This document shows positions 34,668 to 44,532 of a DNA stretch of 64,000 nt, one piece after another (the first letter of the stretch is position 1; every line of letters starts with the position of its first letter). The position numbers and the translations under genes are program-made. Below the pieces are notes generated by a model. The model was not told where the DNA came from and did not search any database. It was given only the letters and a program-made list of their open reading frames with translations. The DNA is taken from positions 1 to 64,000 of the forward strand of contig NZ_JAIVMC010000009.1 in the NCBI RefSeq assembly GCF_020177265.1. The letters are read 5' to 3'. The DNA is from Pseudooceanicola marinus. GTDB taxonomy: Bacteria > Pseudomonadota > Alphaproteobacteria > Rhodobacterales > Rhodobacteraceae.

Positions 34668-36068
34668 TCAGCCCACGTCGTAGGGCAGGGTGCCGCGATG
34701 GTTGGCGTCGATGGTCAGGCGCCGTTCCAGCGGCGGCACGGAGCGCTGATGGCAATTCTCCCGCTCGCAGATCCGGCAGGAGATGCCGATCGGCTCAAAC
34801 GCCTGGGGGCTGCCGATGTCCAGCCCGTCCGCATAGACCAGCTTGTCCGCATGGGCGACCTCGCAGCCCAGCGAAATGGCATAGCGCCGCCGCGGCGCGC
34901 CCCAGCGACCGCCCGATTTCGACACGTCCCGAGACAGCGAGACATAGCGCACCCCGTCCGGCGTTTCCGCCAGCTGGCGCAGGAACTGGCCCGGCGTCTC
35001 GAAGGCGCGGTGGACGTTCCACAGCGGGCAGGCGCCGCCGTAGCGGGCGAACTGCAGGCGCGTGGCCGAATGGCGCTTGGTGATCGTGCCGGCCTGGTCG
35101 ACCCGGACGAAGAAGAAGGGGATGCCCTTGGCGCCGGGGCGTTGCAGGGTCGACAGCCGGTGCGCCACCTGCTCGATGGAGGCACCGAACCGCATGCCGA
35201 GGATCTCCAGGTCGTGCCGCGTCTCCTGCGCGGCGGCGAGGAAGCGGCCATAGGGCATCTGCGCCGCCCCGGCAAAATAGTTAGCCAGGCCGATCTTTGC
35301 GATGGAGCGGGCCGTGGGGGTCTGGAAGCGGGCCAGGTCCAGCGTCGCCTCCAGCAGCTTGTCCTGTTCCAGCAAGGCGACCTGCAACAGCAGCTGGAAG
35401 GTCTGGGTTTCCGGATCGGCGCGCAGCGACAGGGTCAGCTCCTTGCGCTCGGGGTCGTAGCGGCGCAGCTCTGCCACGTCCTCGAACTTCACCCGGATGC
35501 CGAGGTTGCCCAGGGCCGAGACGGCGCGCACGCGGATGTTGTTTTCATTCCGCACCGGCGTGGCGAAACGTTCGGCGGCCCGGTCCACGGCGTCTATGTA
35601 GTTGTCGCAGTAATGGAAGAAGTCGCGCACCTCGTCCCAGGGCGACGGCGTGGCGCGGGTGTCGTCGCGGCCCAGGGCCTCGTCTAGCGAGGCGAGGCGT
35701 TCGTGGGTCTGCCGGTAGGCTCGATGCAGATGCAGGAAGGCGCGCGCCAGCGCCGGGGCGTTGGCCGCCGTAAGCCGCAGGTCGGCCAGCGGCGGGGCCA
35801 GGTCGGCCAGCACCGGGTCGGCCATCGCCTCGCGCATGTCCGACACCAGCCGTTCGCTGTCCCCCGTGGACAGTTCCGTCACGTCGAAGCCGAATTCCTG
35901 CGCCAGCGACAGCACCACCGAGGTCGAAACCGGGCGGTTGTTGTTCTCCATCTGGTTCAGGTAGGGCAGCGAGATGCCCAGCTTGGCCGCGAAATCCTTC
36001 TGCGTCAGACCCAGCTTCTGCCGCGTTTCCCGGAGCTTCGCCCCGGCGTAGAGCTTCTGTGCGGACAT
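34668..36068 (-). CDS. pccR: Short-chain fatty acyl regulator, PccR-like (ScfR family)
   Basis: A 466-residue XRE/ScfR-family regulator. Residues 8-65 are a helix-turn-helix (KLRETRQKLGLTQKDFAAKLGISLPYLNQMENN), followed by the long IrrE-like/ScfR domain and a C-terminal cysteine cluster (CRICERENCHQRS) for metal or acyl-CoA sensing. In Rhodobacter PccR controls propionyl-CoA carboxylase. The name here rests on family, on location beside pccB/pccA, and on TTTGCAAA-type sites upstream of itself and pccB. The ATG at 36068 follows GGGGGAGTGGGG. Confidence 0.88.
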   Translation of the reverse strand: MSAQKLYAGAKLRETRQKLGLTQKDFAAKLGISLPYLNQMENNNRPVSTSVVLSLAQEFGFDVTELSTGDSERLVSDMREAMADPVLADLAPPLADLRLTAANAPALARAFLHLHRAYRQTHERLASLDEALGRDDTRATPSPWDEVRDFFHYCDNYIDAVDRAAERFATPVRNENNIRVRAVSALGNLGIRVKFEDVAELRRYDPERKELTLSLRADPETQTFQLLLQVALLEQDKLLEATLDLARFQTPTARSIAKIGLANYFAGAAQMPYGRFLAAAQETRHDLEILGMRFGASIEQVAHRLSTLQRPGAKGIPFFFVRVDQAGTITKRHSATRLQFARYGGACPLWNVHRAFETPGQFLRQLAETPDGVRYVSLSRDVSKSGGRWGAPRRRYAISLGCEVAHADKLVYADGLDIGSPQAFEPIGISCRICERENCHQRSVPPLERRLTIDANHRGTLPYDVG

Positions 36069-36105
36069 CCCCACTCCCCCTCGCAGCACGCGCGCGATGC
36101 GCGGC

Positions 36106-36143
36106 TTTGCAGTTTTGCCTCTGGAGGAGGCTAACTTTGCAAA
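36106..36143 (-). promoter_or_regulatory. Candidate PccR sites upstream of pccR
   Basis: TTTGCAGTTTTGCC (36106-36119) and the full palindrome TTTGCAAA (36136-36143) lie 38-75 nt before the pccR start. Rhodobacter PccR is reported to bind TTTGCAAA repeats, so autoregulation is likely. Confidence 0.6.
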
Positions 36144-36188
36144 GGGTGGTTAACAAGCCGTAAGGCGAGGCTGATGGGATGGCTGCGG

Positions 36189-37406
36189 TCAGGCGATGCC
36201 GATGCGTTTCTCGCGCCGCATGACCATCGTGATGAACCCGATGGAGGTGACGCCGCAGGCCAGCATCAGCCAGATCAGCGGGAAGGCCCCTGTGCCTGGT
36301 CCCAGCAGGGAGCCGGCCAGTGCCGACAGCGCCGCGCCCCCGCCGATCATCATCGCCCCGCCCAGGCCCGAGGCCGTACCCGCCAGATGCGGTCGCACCG
36401 ACAGCATGCCGGCGTTGGCGCAGGGGATGGTCATGCCGCTGCCGAAGCCGACGAAGGCCATGGCGCCGAAGAAGACGTATTCGCCGCCGATCCCCGCGTA
36501 GGCACAGAGCAGCGAGAACAGCATCCCGCCCGACACGATCAGGCAGCCGGACATGATCATGCGGTTGGTGCCGATGCGCGCGGCCTGTTGGCCGGTGAAC
36601 CAGTTGCCGAGGAAGTAGCCCACGCCGGAGGTGGCGTTGAAGATGCCGAACTGCGTCGGTGTCAGCCCGTAGACCGAGGTCGCCACGAAGGGCGCGCCGC
36701 CGATATAGGCGAAGAAGGCGCCCGAACAGGTCGCCGCCGCCATCGAATACCCCCAGAAGCGCGGCGATTTCAGCAGCTCCGGGTATTCGGCAAACTGGCG
36801 CAACACCGACAGGTCCGACGGTTTCGCGGTCTCGCCCAGATCGTACCAGGTCAGGATCAGGATGGCGAAACCGCAGGAGAAGAGCAGCCAGAAGGAGGAT
36901 TTCCAGCCGAACAGCTCATCCAGGACGCCGCCCAGGACGGGGGCGAACATCGGCACCATCGACATGCCCATGGTGACATAGCCCATGGCCGCCGCGGCGC
37001 GGTCGGGGGTGTTCACGTCCCGCACGATGGCGCGCGACAGCACCATGCCCCCGGCAACCGTCGCCTGCAGCAGACGGAAAATCATGAAGACGGTGAAGTT
37101 CGGCGCCAGAAGGCAACCCAGCGTCGCCACGAGGAAGATCCCCAGCCCCCAGAGCAGCAGCGGCCGCCGCCCGTAGCGGTCGGCGAGCGGTCCGATGAAG
37201 ATCTGCAGGAAGCCGCTGACCCCGAGGTAGCCGGCCACCGACAGCTGCACCAGCTTGTAATCGATGCCGAAATGGTCTGCGATACGCGGCAGCGAGGGCA
37301 GGAAGACGTTCATCGTCATCGCGCCGATCCCGGCCAGCAGGATCAGCGTCGTCATGTTTGGCGGCGTGGTCCGGTCGAGGAACCGGCGCGGTTGTTGCGA
37401 TGTCAT
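36189..37406 (-). CDS. Bcr/CflA-family multidrug efflux MFS transporter
   Basis: A 405-residue major-facilitator transporter with twelve hydrophobic segments. The opening (FLPSLPRIADHFGIDYKLVQLSV), PLADRYGRRPLLLWG between helices 2 and 3, and RLLQATVAGGMVLSRAIVRD in helix 4 are typical of the Bcr/CflA drug-exporter subfamily. It lies between pccR and the pccB promoter and is divergent from pccB, so it may share the TTTGC-rich control region; a link to propionate is not shown otherwise. Confidence 0.9.
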   Translation of the reverse strand: MTSQQPRRFLDRTTPPNMTTLILLAGIGAMTMNVFLPSLPRIADHFGIDYKLVQLSVAGYLGVSGFLQIFIGPLADRYGRRPLLLWGLGIFLVATLGCLLAPNFTVFMIFRLLQATVAGGMVLSRAIVRDVNTPDRAAAAMGYVTMGMSMVPMFAPVLGGVLDELFGWKSSFWLLFSCGFAILILTWYDLGETAKPSDLSVLRQFAEYPELLKSPRFWGYSMAAATCSGAFFAYIGGAPFVATSVYGLTPTQFGIFNATSGVGYFLGNWFTGQQAARIGTNRMIMSGCLIVSGGMLFSLLCAYAGIGGEYVFFGAMAFVGFGSGMTIPCANAGMLSVRPHLAGTASGLGGAMMIGGGAALSALAGSLLGPGTGAFPLIWLMLACGVTSIGFITMVMRREKRIGIA

Positions 37407-37457
37407 GAGTTTCTGCTAGTCGCGTGTTGGCGTCATGTCCATGCGCATTGCATGCTC

Positions 37458-37527
37458 TTTGCGGATTTGCAATTTGCAGTGAAGCCTTTGGCAAGACTTT
37501 GCAAATTTGCCCCTTTTTCCTTTTTGC
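37458..37527. promoter_or_regulatory. TTTGC-repeat array (candidate PccR operator) before pccB
   Basis: TTTGC occurs at 37458, 37466, 37473, 37498, 37506 and 37523, including the palindrome TTTGCAAA at 37498-37505. Spacings of 7-8 bp put half-sites nearly one helical turn apart. The array lies between divergent pccB and the Bcr/CflA gene. The half-site matches that reported for PccR, but no exact double site with a 4-bp gap is present. Confidence 0.65.
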
Positions 37528-37668
37528 AGGGCCTTCCGGGTTCTATGGTCCCCGAGAGGCTGCCCCGCGTGGCGCCGTGATGCCGATACGGCGCGCGGCC
37601 GGATCAGGGCACAATGGCGCCGCCGGGCGGGTCGCAACCCCCGGGGCCCGTGAGGGAAGGAGATCGCG

Positions 37669-39201
37669 ATGAAGGACATCCTGCAAGAGCTGAACGAGCG
37701 CCGGGAGACCGCGCGCCTGGGCGGCGGCCAGCGCCGGATCGACGCGCAGCATGCCAAGGGCAAGCTGACGGCGCGCGAGCGGATCGAACTGCTGCTGGAT
37801 GCGGACAGTTTCGAGGAATTCGACATGTTCGTCGCGCATCGCTGCACCGATTTCGGCATGGAACAGCAGCGGCCCTATGGCGACGGCGTGGTCACCGGCT
37901 GGGGCACTATCAACGGCCGCATGGTCTATGTCTTCAGCCAGGACTTCACCGTCTTCGGCGGGTCGCTGTCGGAAACCCATGCCCAGAAGATCTGCAAGAT
38001 CATGGATATGGCGGTGCAGAACGGCGCCCCGGTGATCGGGCTGAACGATTCGGGCGGCGCGCGGATCCAGGAGGGCGTCGCCAGCCTCGCGGGCTATGCC
38101 GACGTGTTCCAGCGCAACATCATGGCCTCGGGCGTGGTGCCGCAGATCTCCGTCATCATGGGGCCCTGCGCCGGGGGGGCGGTCTACAGCCCCGCCATGA
38201 CCGACTTCATCTTCATGGTGAAGGACAGCTCCTACATGTTCGTCACCGGCCCCGACGTGGTGAAGACAGTCACCAACGAGGTGGTCACCGCCGAGGAGCT
38301 GGGCGGCGCCAGCACCCATACCAAGAAATCCAGCGTCGCCGATGGCGCCTTTGAAAACGATGTCGAGGCCCTGGCCGAGGTCCGCCGCCTGGTCGACTTC
38401 CTGCCGCTGAACAACCGCGAGAAGCCGCCCGTGCGGCCCTTCTTCGACGACGTGGACCGGATCGAGGCCAGCCTCGACACGCTGATCCCCGACAATGCCA
38501 ACAGCCCCTACGACATGAAGGAGCTGATCGTGAAGGTCGCCGACGAGGGCGATTTCTACGAGATCCAGGAAGATTTCGCCAAGAACATCCTGACCGGGTT
38601 CATCCGCCTGGAAGGGCAGACCGTGGGCGTGGTGGCCAACCAGCCGATGGTGCTGGCCGGCTGCCTGGACATCGACAGCTCGCGCAAGGCCGCGCGCTTT
38701 GTGCGCTTCTGCGATGCCTTCGAGATCCCGATCCTGACCTTCGTCGACGTGCCGGGCTTCCTGCCGGGGACCGGCCAGGAATACGGCGGGGTCATCAAGC
38801 ACGGTGCGAAACTGTTGTTTGCCTATGGCGAGGCCACGGTGCCCAAGGTCACGGTGATCACCCGCAAGGCCTATGGCGGCGCCTATGACGTGATGGCCTC
38901 GAAACACCTGCGCGGCGATTTCAGCTATGCCTGGCCCACGGCCGAGATCGCGGTGATGGGCGCCAAGGGCGCGACCGAGATCATCCACCGGGGCGACCTG
39001 GGCAATGACGAGAAGATTGCCCAGCACACCAAGGATTACGAAGACCGCTTCGCCAATCCCTTCGTCGCCGCCGAACGGGGCTTCATCGACGAGGTGATCC
39101 AGCCGCGCTCCACCCGGCGCCGTGTGGCGCGGGCCTTCGCGAGCCTGCGGGGCAAGAAGCTGCAAAATCCCTGGAAGAAACACGACAACATCCCGCTCTA
39201 A
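37669..39201 (+). CDS. pccB: Propionyl-CoA carboxylase, beta subunit
   Basis: A 510-residue carboxyltransferase subunit. It transfers CO2 from biotin to propionyl-CoA, giving methylmalonyl-CoA. Seen: two crotonase-like domains, with [13 protein letters not shown] (acyl-CoA side) and [17 protein letters not shown] (biotin side), and the final KKHDNIPL typical of PCC beta chains. The ATG follows GGAAGGAGATCGCG. It heads the rightward cluster that leads to pccA and the mutase, and lies downstream of the putative PccR operator. Confidence 0.97.
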   Translation: MKDILQELNERRETARLGGGQRRIDAQHAKGKLTARERIELLLDADSFEEFDMFVAHRCTDFGMEQQRPYGDGVVTGWGTINGRMVYVFSQDFTVFGGSLSETHAQKICKIMDMAVQNGAPVIGLNDSGGARIQEGVASLAGYADVFQRNIMASGVVPQISVIMGPCAGGAVYSPAMTDFIFMVKDSSYMFVTGPDVVKTVTNEVVTAEELGGASTHTKKSSVADGAFENDVEALAEVRRLVDFLPLNNREKPPVRPFFDDVDRIEASLDTLIPDNANSPYDMKELIVKVADEGDFYEIQEDFAKNILTGFIRLEGQTVGVVANQPMVLAGCLDIDSSRKAARFVRFCDAFEIPILTFVDVPGFLPGTGQEYGGVIKHGAKLLFAYGEATVPKVTVITRKAYGGAYDVMASKHLRGDFSYAWPTAEIAVMGAKGATEIIHRGDLGNDEKIAQHTKDYEDRFANPFVAAERGFIDEVIQPRSTRRRVARAFASLRGKKLQNPWKKHDNIPL

Positions 39202-39232
39202 GCGGGGTGTCGTGATGCCCGGAGGAGGGGAC

Positions 39233-39589
39233 ATGGCAAAGGACGGCTGGCACAGGTTGAGGGAGGAGGACGCGGTCACCATCGCGCGTCGCCTGCCCGT
39301 GCGCTTCGATCTTTCGGTCGAGGCGACCCTTCCCGTGTCGGGACCTGTCAGCCTGACCCGCGTGGCGCATCAGGTCCGCCAGGACATGTGGCGGCGTTTG
39401 CAGGGGCTGCGCGGTTTCAGCCCTGCCGTCCGCGTGACGCAGGGCGACGGACAGCTGGTCGTTCGGGCTGGCGGCGCGGTCGAGGGCGCGCTGCCGGACA
39501 AGGCCCGCGACGCGCTGTCGGAGCTGCTGGAGAGCCCCAGCCACCGGACCCGTTGGCTGGCCCATGCCACGAGGCGCGAGCATGGCTGA
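39233..39589 (+). CDS. Conserved hypothetical protein in the pcc cluster
   Basis: A 118-residue soluble protein, unrecognised. It is rich in Arg and Val, with VTIARRLPVRFDLSVEATLPV and a predicted alpha/beta pattern, and no signal peptide or membrane segment. The start at 39233 has GGAGGAGGGGAC upstream; an earlier ATG at 39215 lacks this. It begins 31 nt after pccB, so co-transcription is likely. A role as an assembly or modifier factor for the carboxylase is possible but only by position. Confidence 0.65.
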   Translation: MAKDGWHRLREEDAVTIARRLPVRFDLSVEATLPVSGPVSLTRVAHQVRQDMWRRLQGLRGFSPAVRVTQGDGQLVVRAGGAVEGALPDKARDALSELLESPSHRTRWLAHATRREHG

Positions 39590-39898
39590 TTCCCGCCGAT
39601 CCCTGCCTCTGACGGCCCCAGGAAAGGCTTTCCGCCTGCGCGCGCAAGTGTCTGGGAACACGCCGGATCTTGGGTTCGGGACCCTTGCCGCACAAGATGT
39701 TGCGGCGGTGCCGCGCCGGGCGTATCAGCCTGAGCTTTTCAGAGCACAGGGAAGGCCCGTGACCGCATCCAGATATGAAATTCGCCCCGCTCGGGCTACA
39801 ATTCCTCAAGGCCGCAATCCCGCGGCCGCAGCATCCGGGTCCGTCCGCCCGGGATCGCCTGATCCCCGCGGACCCATGAGGCAAGACAGGAGTTACCC
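39590..39898. other. Intergenic segment before the small lipoprotein
   Basis: A 309-nt stretch. I see no convincing gene; an open frame running through it has poor start context and overlaps the next gene in another frame. At 39843-39873 a strong hairpin (GTCCGC..GGGATC with GATCCC.GCGGAC, 4-nt loop) stands about 25 nt before the lipoprotein start codon, either a leader structure or the end of the pccB message. Confidence 0.5.
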
Positions 39899-40042
39899 AT
39901 GTCCAAGAGCATCCAGTTCATCCTGGCCGCCAGCTTCGTCGCTGGCCTGGCCGCCTGCTCCAAGCCGGCAAGCGAAGAATACGTCGTTGTCGAGCCCGAG
40001 CCCATCTCGGCCGAGCCGGTCTACACGGGCAAGTACAAGTAA
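39899..40042 (+). CDS. 47-residue lipoprotein
   Basis: A tiny predicted lipoprotein: MSKSIQFILAASFVAGLAAC with lipobox LAAC and lipidation at C20, then an acidic 27-residue tail with EYVVVEPEPIS and a KYK end. The start has ACAGGAG upstream. Too small for family assignment, but the signal, lipobox and ribosome-binding site together make it credible. It lies in the pccB-pccA interval with its own leader hairpin. Confidence 0.7.
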   Translation: MSKSIQFILAASFVAGLAACSKPASEEYVVVEPEPISAEPVYTGKYK

Positions 40043-40168
40043 GCCCTTCGCGGGCACCGGGGGGCGGGTTCGCCTCGCCCTCCGCGCATTCGGCGCGCCC
40101 CGCGCCGTCCCCCTCCCTGGCCTGGTGGGCCGCGCGGGTCGCGCCACCACTGACAGGAGGGCTTTCGC

Positions 40169-40528
40169 ATGCTGAAGCATCGCGGCTTCCCGGGACGTCT
40201 TCCCGGCACCGATTTCCAGTTCACCATCCGCCGCGCCAATCCCAAGGGCGTGACGCCGATCACCCGGCGCGAACGCTATCGCGACCGCCGGGCGCCTGAT
40301 CGGCGCGCCGACGAGGCATTCCTGCGCGCCCTGTGGGAGCATTTCGGCGATCAACCCTTCGAGCGGGGCAACCTTGATGCCGGCCGGCTGAGCTGGCTGT
40401 TCGGGCGCGAGGTGCTGCCCGCCGAGGAGCCCTTCGACCCCGAGAGCTACGACGCGCTGCTGGTCATCGACGAGGAGGCCGCGCGTGCCTCTTTCCCCGG
40501 CGCGTTCGAGGAGGAGGACTGGGCGTGA
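40169..40528 (+). CDS. Hypothetical protein in the pcc cluster
   Basis: A 119-residue soluble protein with a basic N-terminal 45 residues (RRERYRDRRAPDRRAD) and an acidic C-terminal half (DEEAARASFPGAFEEEDWA). No domain recognised. The ATG follows ACAGGAGGGC at good spacing. It lies between the small lipoprotein and a terminator-like hairpin, in the same direction as pccB and pccA. Function unknown. Confidence 0.65.
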   Translation: MLKHRGFPGRLPGTDFQFTIRRANPKGVTPITRRERYRDRRAPDRRADEAFLRALWEHFGDQPFERGNLDAGRLSWLFGREVLPAEEPFDPESYDALLVIDEEAARASFPGAFEEEDWA

Positions 40529-40916
40529 TCTTGCCGCTGCCCTTCGGAATTCAGCGGGTTTCGGCCCAGCCTGCGCAGGCCTGCGCAGGGGGCTTTGCGC
40601 CGCTTGGATTCAAGGGCAGCATCCGATCTGTTGTCGCCTCGGCCCCCAAGATCGAAGCGGCAGCGTGTCAATACCGTTACCCTTCCCCTCGCGGGCGGCC
40701 GTTTGTCCCCAATCCTCGGTCGCCCGCTTTTTCCGGTTCCGGACTTGCCTCGTGTGAACGGCGAACCCAGGCGGTATTGCCGCGCCAGGCGTGGCGCTCG
40801 CCTGCTGCCGACCCGGCTCCGTCGGATCGGTGCGGTATTGACACCGACCAGGGGGAACCTTTCTTCTTTTCCTGCGTTAGGTTCCGCAGGAACGTTTCAA
40901 TCGAAGGTAAAAACTC
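40529..40916. other. Intergenic region with a terminator, before a lipoprotein gene
   Basis: A 388-nt stretch with no supported gene. A terminator stands at 40691-40732. The AT-richer right part (about 40850-40915, with CTTTCTTCTTTTCC and GGTAAAAACTC) probably holds the promoter and leader of the next lipoprotein. Confidence 0.5.
40691..40732 (+). terminator. Rho-independent terminator
   Basis: GCGGGCG (40691-40697) pairs with CGCCCGC (40721-40727), and inner bases extend the stem; TTTTT follows. It ends the transcript of the 119-residue hypothetical gene. Confidence 0.65.
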
Positions 40917-41123
40917 ATGTTCAAGAAATCCTGGATCATCGCCGGCGTCCTTTGTGCTGGCCTCGCGGCATGTGGTGACACGATGGGCGAACAGGCCCTG
41001 GTCGGCGGCGCGGCCGGCGTGGGCGCAGCAGCTGTCACCGGCGGCAACGCAGGCACCGGCGCGCTGGTCGGCGCAGCTGGCAACGTCGCCTACTGCCAGG
41101 CAAACCCGGGCGCCTGCCGCTAA
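40917..41123 (+). CDS. 68-residue glycine-rich lipoprotein
   Basis: A small lipoprotein: MFKKSWIIAGVLCAGLAACG with lipobox LAAC (C19), then a glycine/alanine zipper (ALVGGAAGVGAAAVTGG) that could insert into the membrane, and two C-terminal cysteines. It resembles the small glycine-zipper lipoproteins widespread in Rhodobacterales, whose function is unknown. It lies 164 nt before pccA and appears to have its own promoter region. Confidence 0.75.
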   Translation: MFKKSWIIAGVLCAGLAACGDTMGEQALVGGAAGVGAAAVTGGNAGTGALVGAAGNVAYCQANPGACR

Positions 41124-41287
41124 GGCAACGCCTGCGCGTCGCACCGGGGCTCGTTCCGGCGCACGCCTGATATCCAGAACCATTCGCCCCTCGGCTGCGG
41201 TGTCCCGCGGCCGGGGGGGTTTTGCATGCGCTGCCCCCGCTTCAGGGGCGGCCGGCACAGTACAATGACCTCGGGGAAGGGCCAGAC

Positions 41288-43333
<2,046 letters not shown>

Positions 43334-43506
43334 CGTCATGAGGCTGTGCGCGGAGGGCATCGGGAGCATCGGGCCGGGGGGCGTCCTGCGCCGCCGCGGT
43401 TGGCCGTCTCCGATGCGCCCCCGCGTGCCGGAGGGTGTTAAGCGGTTCGGAAGGCTCCTCGGGCTAGTGGGGGCGGGTCTGCCCCTGCTGAAAGGCTGCC
43501 CCGCCC

Positions 43507-44532
43507 ATGGAGATCATCCTGCATCCCGGCGCGCATCGCTGCGCCACCCGCTCGTTCCTGGCCTACCTGGAGGACAATGCCCCGGCGTTGGCCGAAATGG
43601 GATTGGTGGTTTGGGGGCCGGAAAAGGCGCGCAGCCTCCTGGCCGGGGTGATCCCCGGGCCGGGGCCGCTGTCGGCGGCACGCCAATTGGCCCGCGCCGA
43701 GGGACGCATCGCGCTGCACCTCGCGACGCTGGACCGGCGGGGGGTGGCCCGGGTGCTGATCGTTGCGCCCTCTGTGCTTGGCGCGCCCGGGGCCAGCCTG
43801 CGGGCGGGGCGCATCTACCCCGGGGCCGGCGCGCGTCTGGCGCGGGTCTTGGCGGCCTTTGGCGGGCGCATCAGCCGCGTCGCGCTGAGCATCCGGGCGC
43901 CGGAGCGATACTGGGCCTCGGTCTGGGCCATGGCGCTGCTGCAGGGCCATCCGCTGCCCGATGGGACCAGGCTGGACCGGCTGGCGACGCAGCCACGCAG
44001 CTGGCGCGCGCTGATCGGCGAACTGGCGGAGGCCGCGCCGGGCGCGGATCTGCTGGTCCTGCCGCACGAGAGATTTGCCGGCCTGCCGGAGCTGCGGTTG
44101 GCACGGATGCTGGCGGCGCCGGATCTTGCCCCGGATCTTGCCCTGCCCCGCGACCGGGCGCGGCTGTGTCTGGGACGGTCTCCGGACCTGGGGCCGCTGC
44201 GCAAGGCGCTGGCGCCGGGCCTGGCTTTGCCGCCGGGCGAGGGGGCCTTTCGGCCCTTCACGGCGCCGCAGCGCGCTGCGCTGGCGGAGAGCTACCAGGA
44301 CGATCTGTTCTGGCTGACGGCGGGGGCGGACGGGCTGGCCCGGCTGGCCGCCGATCCCTGGCCCGAAGATGCGCGGGCCGGCATGGACAAGACAGGAGCG
44401 GCGCCCGCCCCGGCGCCGGAGAGGGAACCAAATGGCGAGGCACCGCCGGGCAGGATAGACCCGCGCGCCCGCCTCAGGCGAAGAGGACAAGGCGATGACA
44501 TCGAAGAAGGACGCATGGGCCGAGCGCGCTGA
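43507..44532 (+). CDS. Sulfotransferase-like protein, unassigned
   Basis: A 341-residue Ala/Arg/Gly-rich protein. The start, [19 protein letters not shown], resembles the phosphosulfate-binding loop of bacterial sulfotransferases (HxGxHKTGTTS), but the key Thr/Ser pattern is altered, so activity is doubtful. The C-terminal 50 residues are a charged, probably disordered tail that overlaps the start of the mutase gene by 38 nt, implying coupling. Unrelated in obvious function to propionate metabolism, it may be an accessory insertion in the cluster. Confidence 0.6.
   Translation: MEIILHPGAHRCATRSFLAYLEDNAPALAEMGLVVWGPEKARSLLAGVIPGPGPLSAARQLARAEGRIALHLATLDRRGVARVLIVAPSVLGAPGASLRAGRIYPGAGARLARVLAAFGGRISRVALSIRAPERYWASVWAMALLQGHPLPDGTRLDRLATQPRSWRALIGELAEAAPGADLLVLPHERFAGLPELRLARMLAAPDLAPDLALPRDRARLCLGRSPDLGPLRKALAPGLALPPGEGAFRPFTAPQRAALAESYQDDLFWLTAGADGLARLAADPWPEDARAGMDKTGAAPAPAPEREPNGEAPPGRIDPRARLRRRGQGDDIEEGRMGRAR

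Noticed and set aside
39582-40175. An open frame starting near 39582 through the small lipoprotein in another frame
   Set aside because: It overlaps a better-supported lipoprotein, and its translation lacks structure.
40525-41268. An open frame overlapping the 68-residue lipoprotein
   Set aside because: The lipoprotein has a signal peptide, lipobox and good length; the other frame has none and crosses a terminator.
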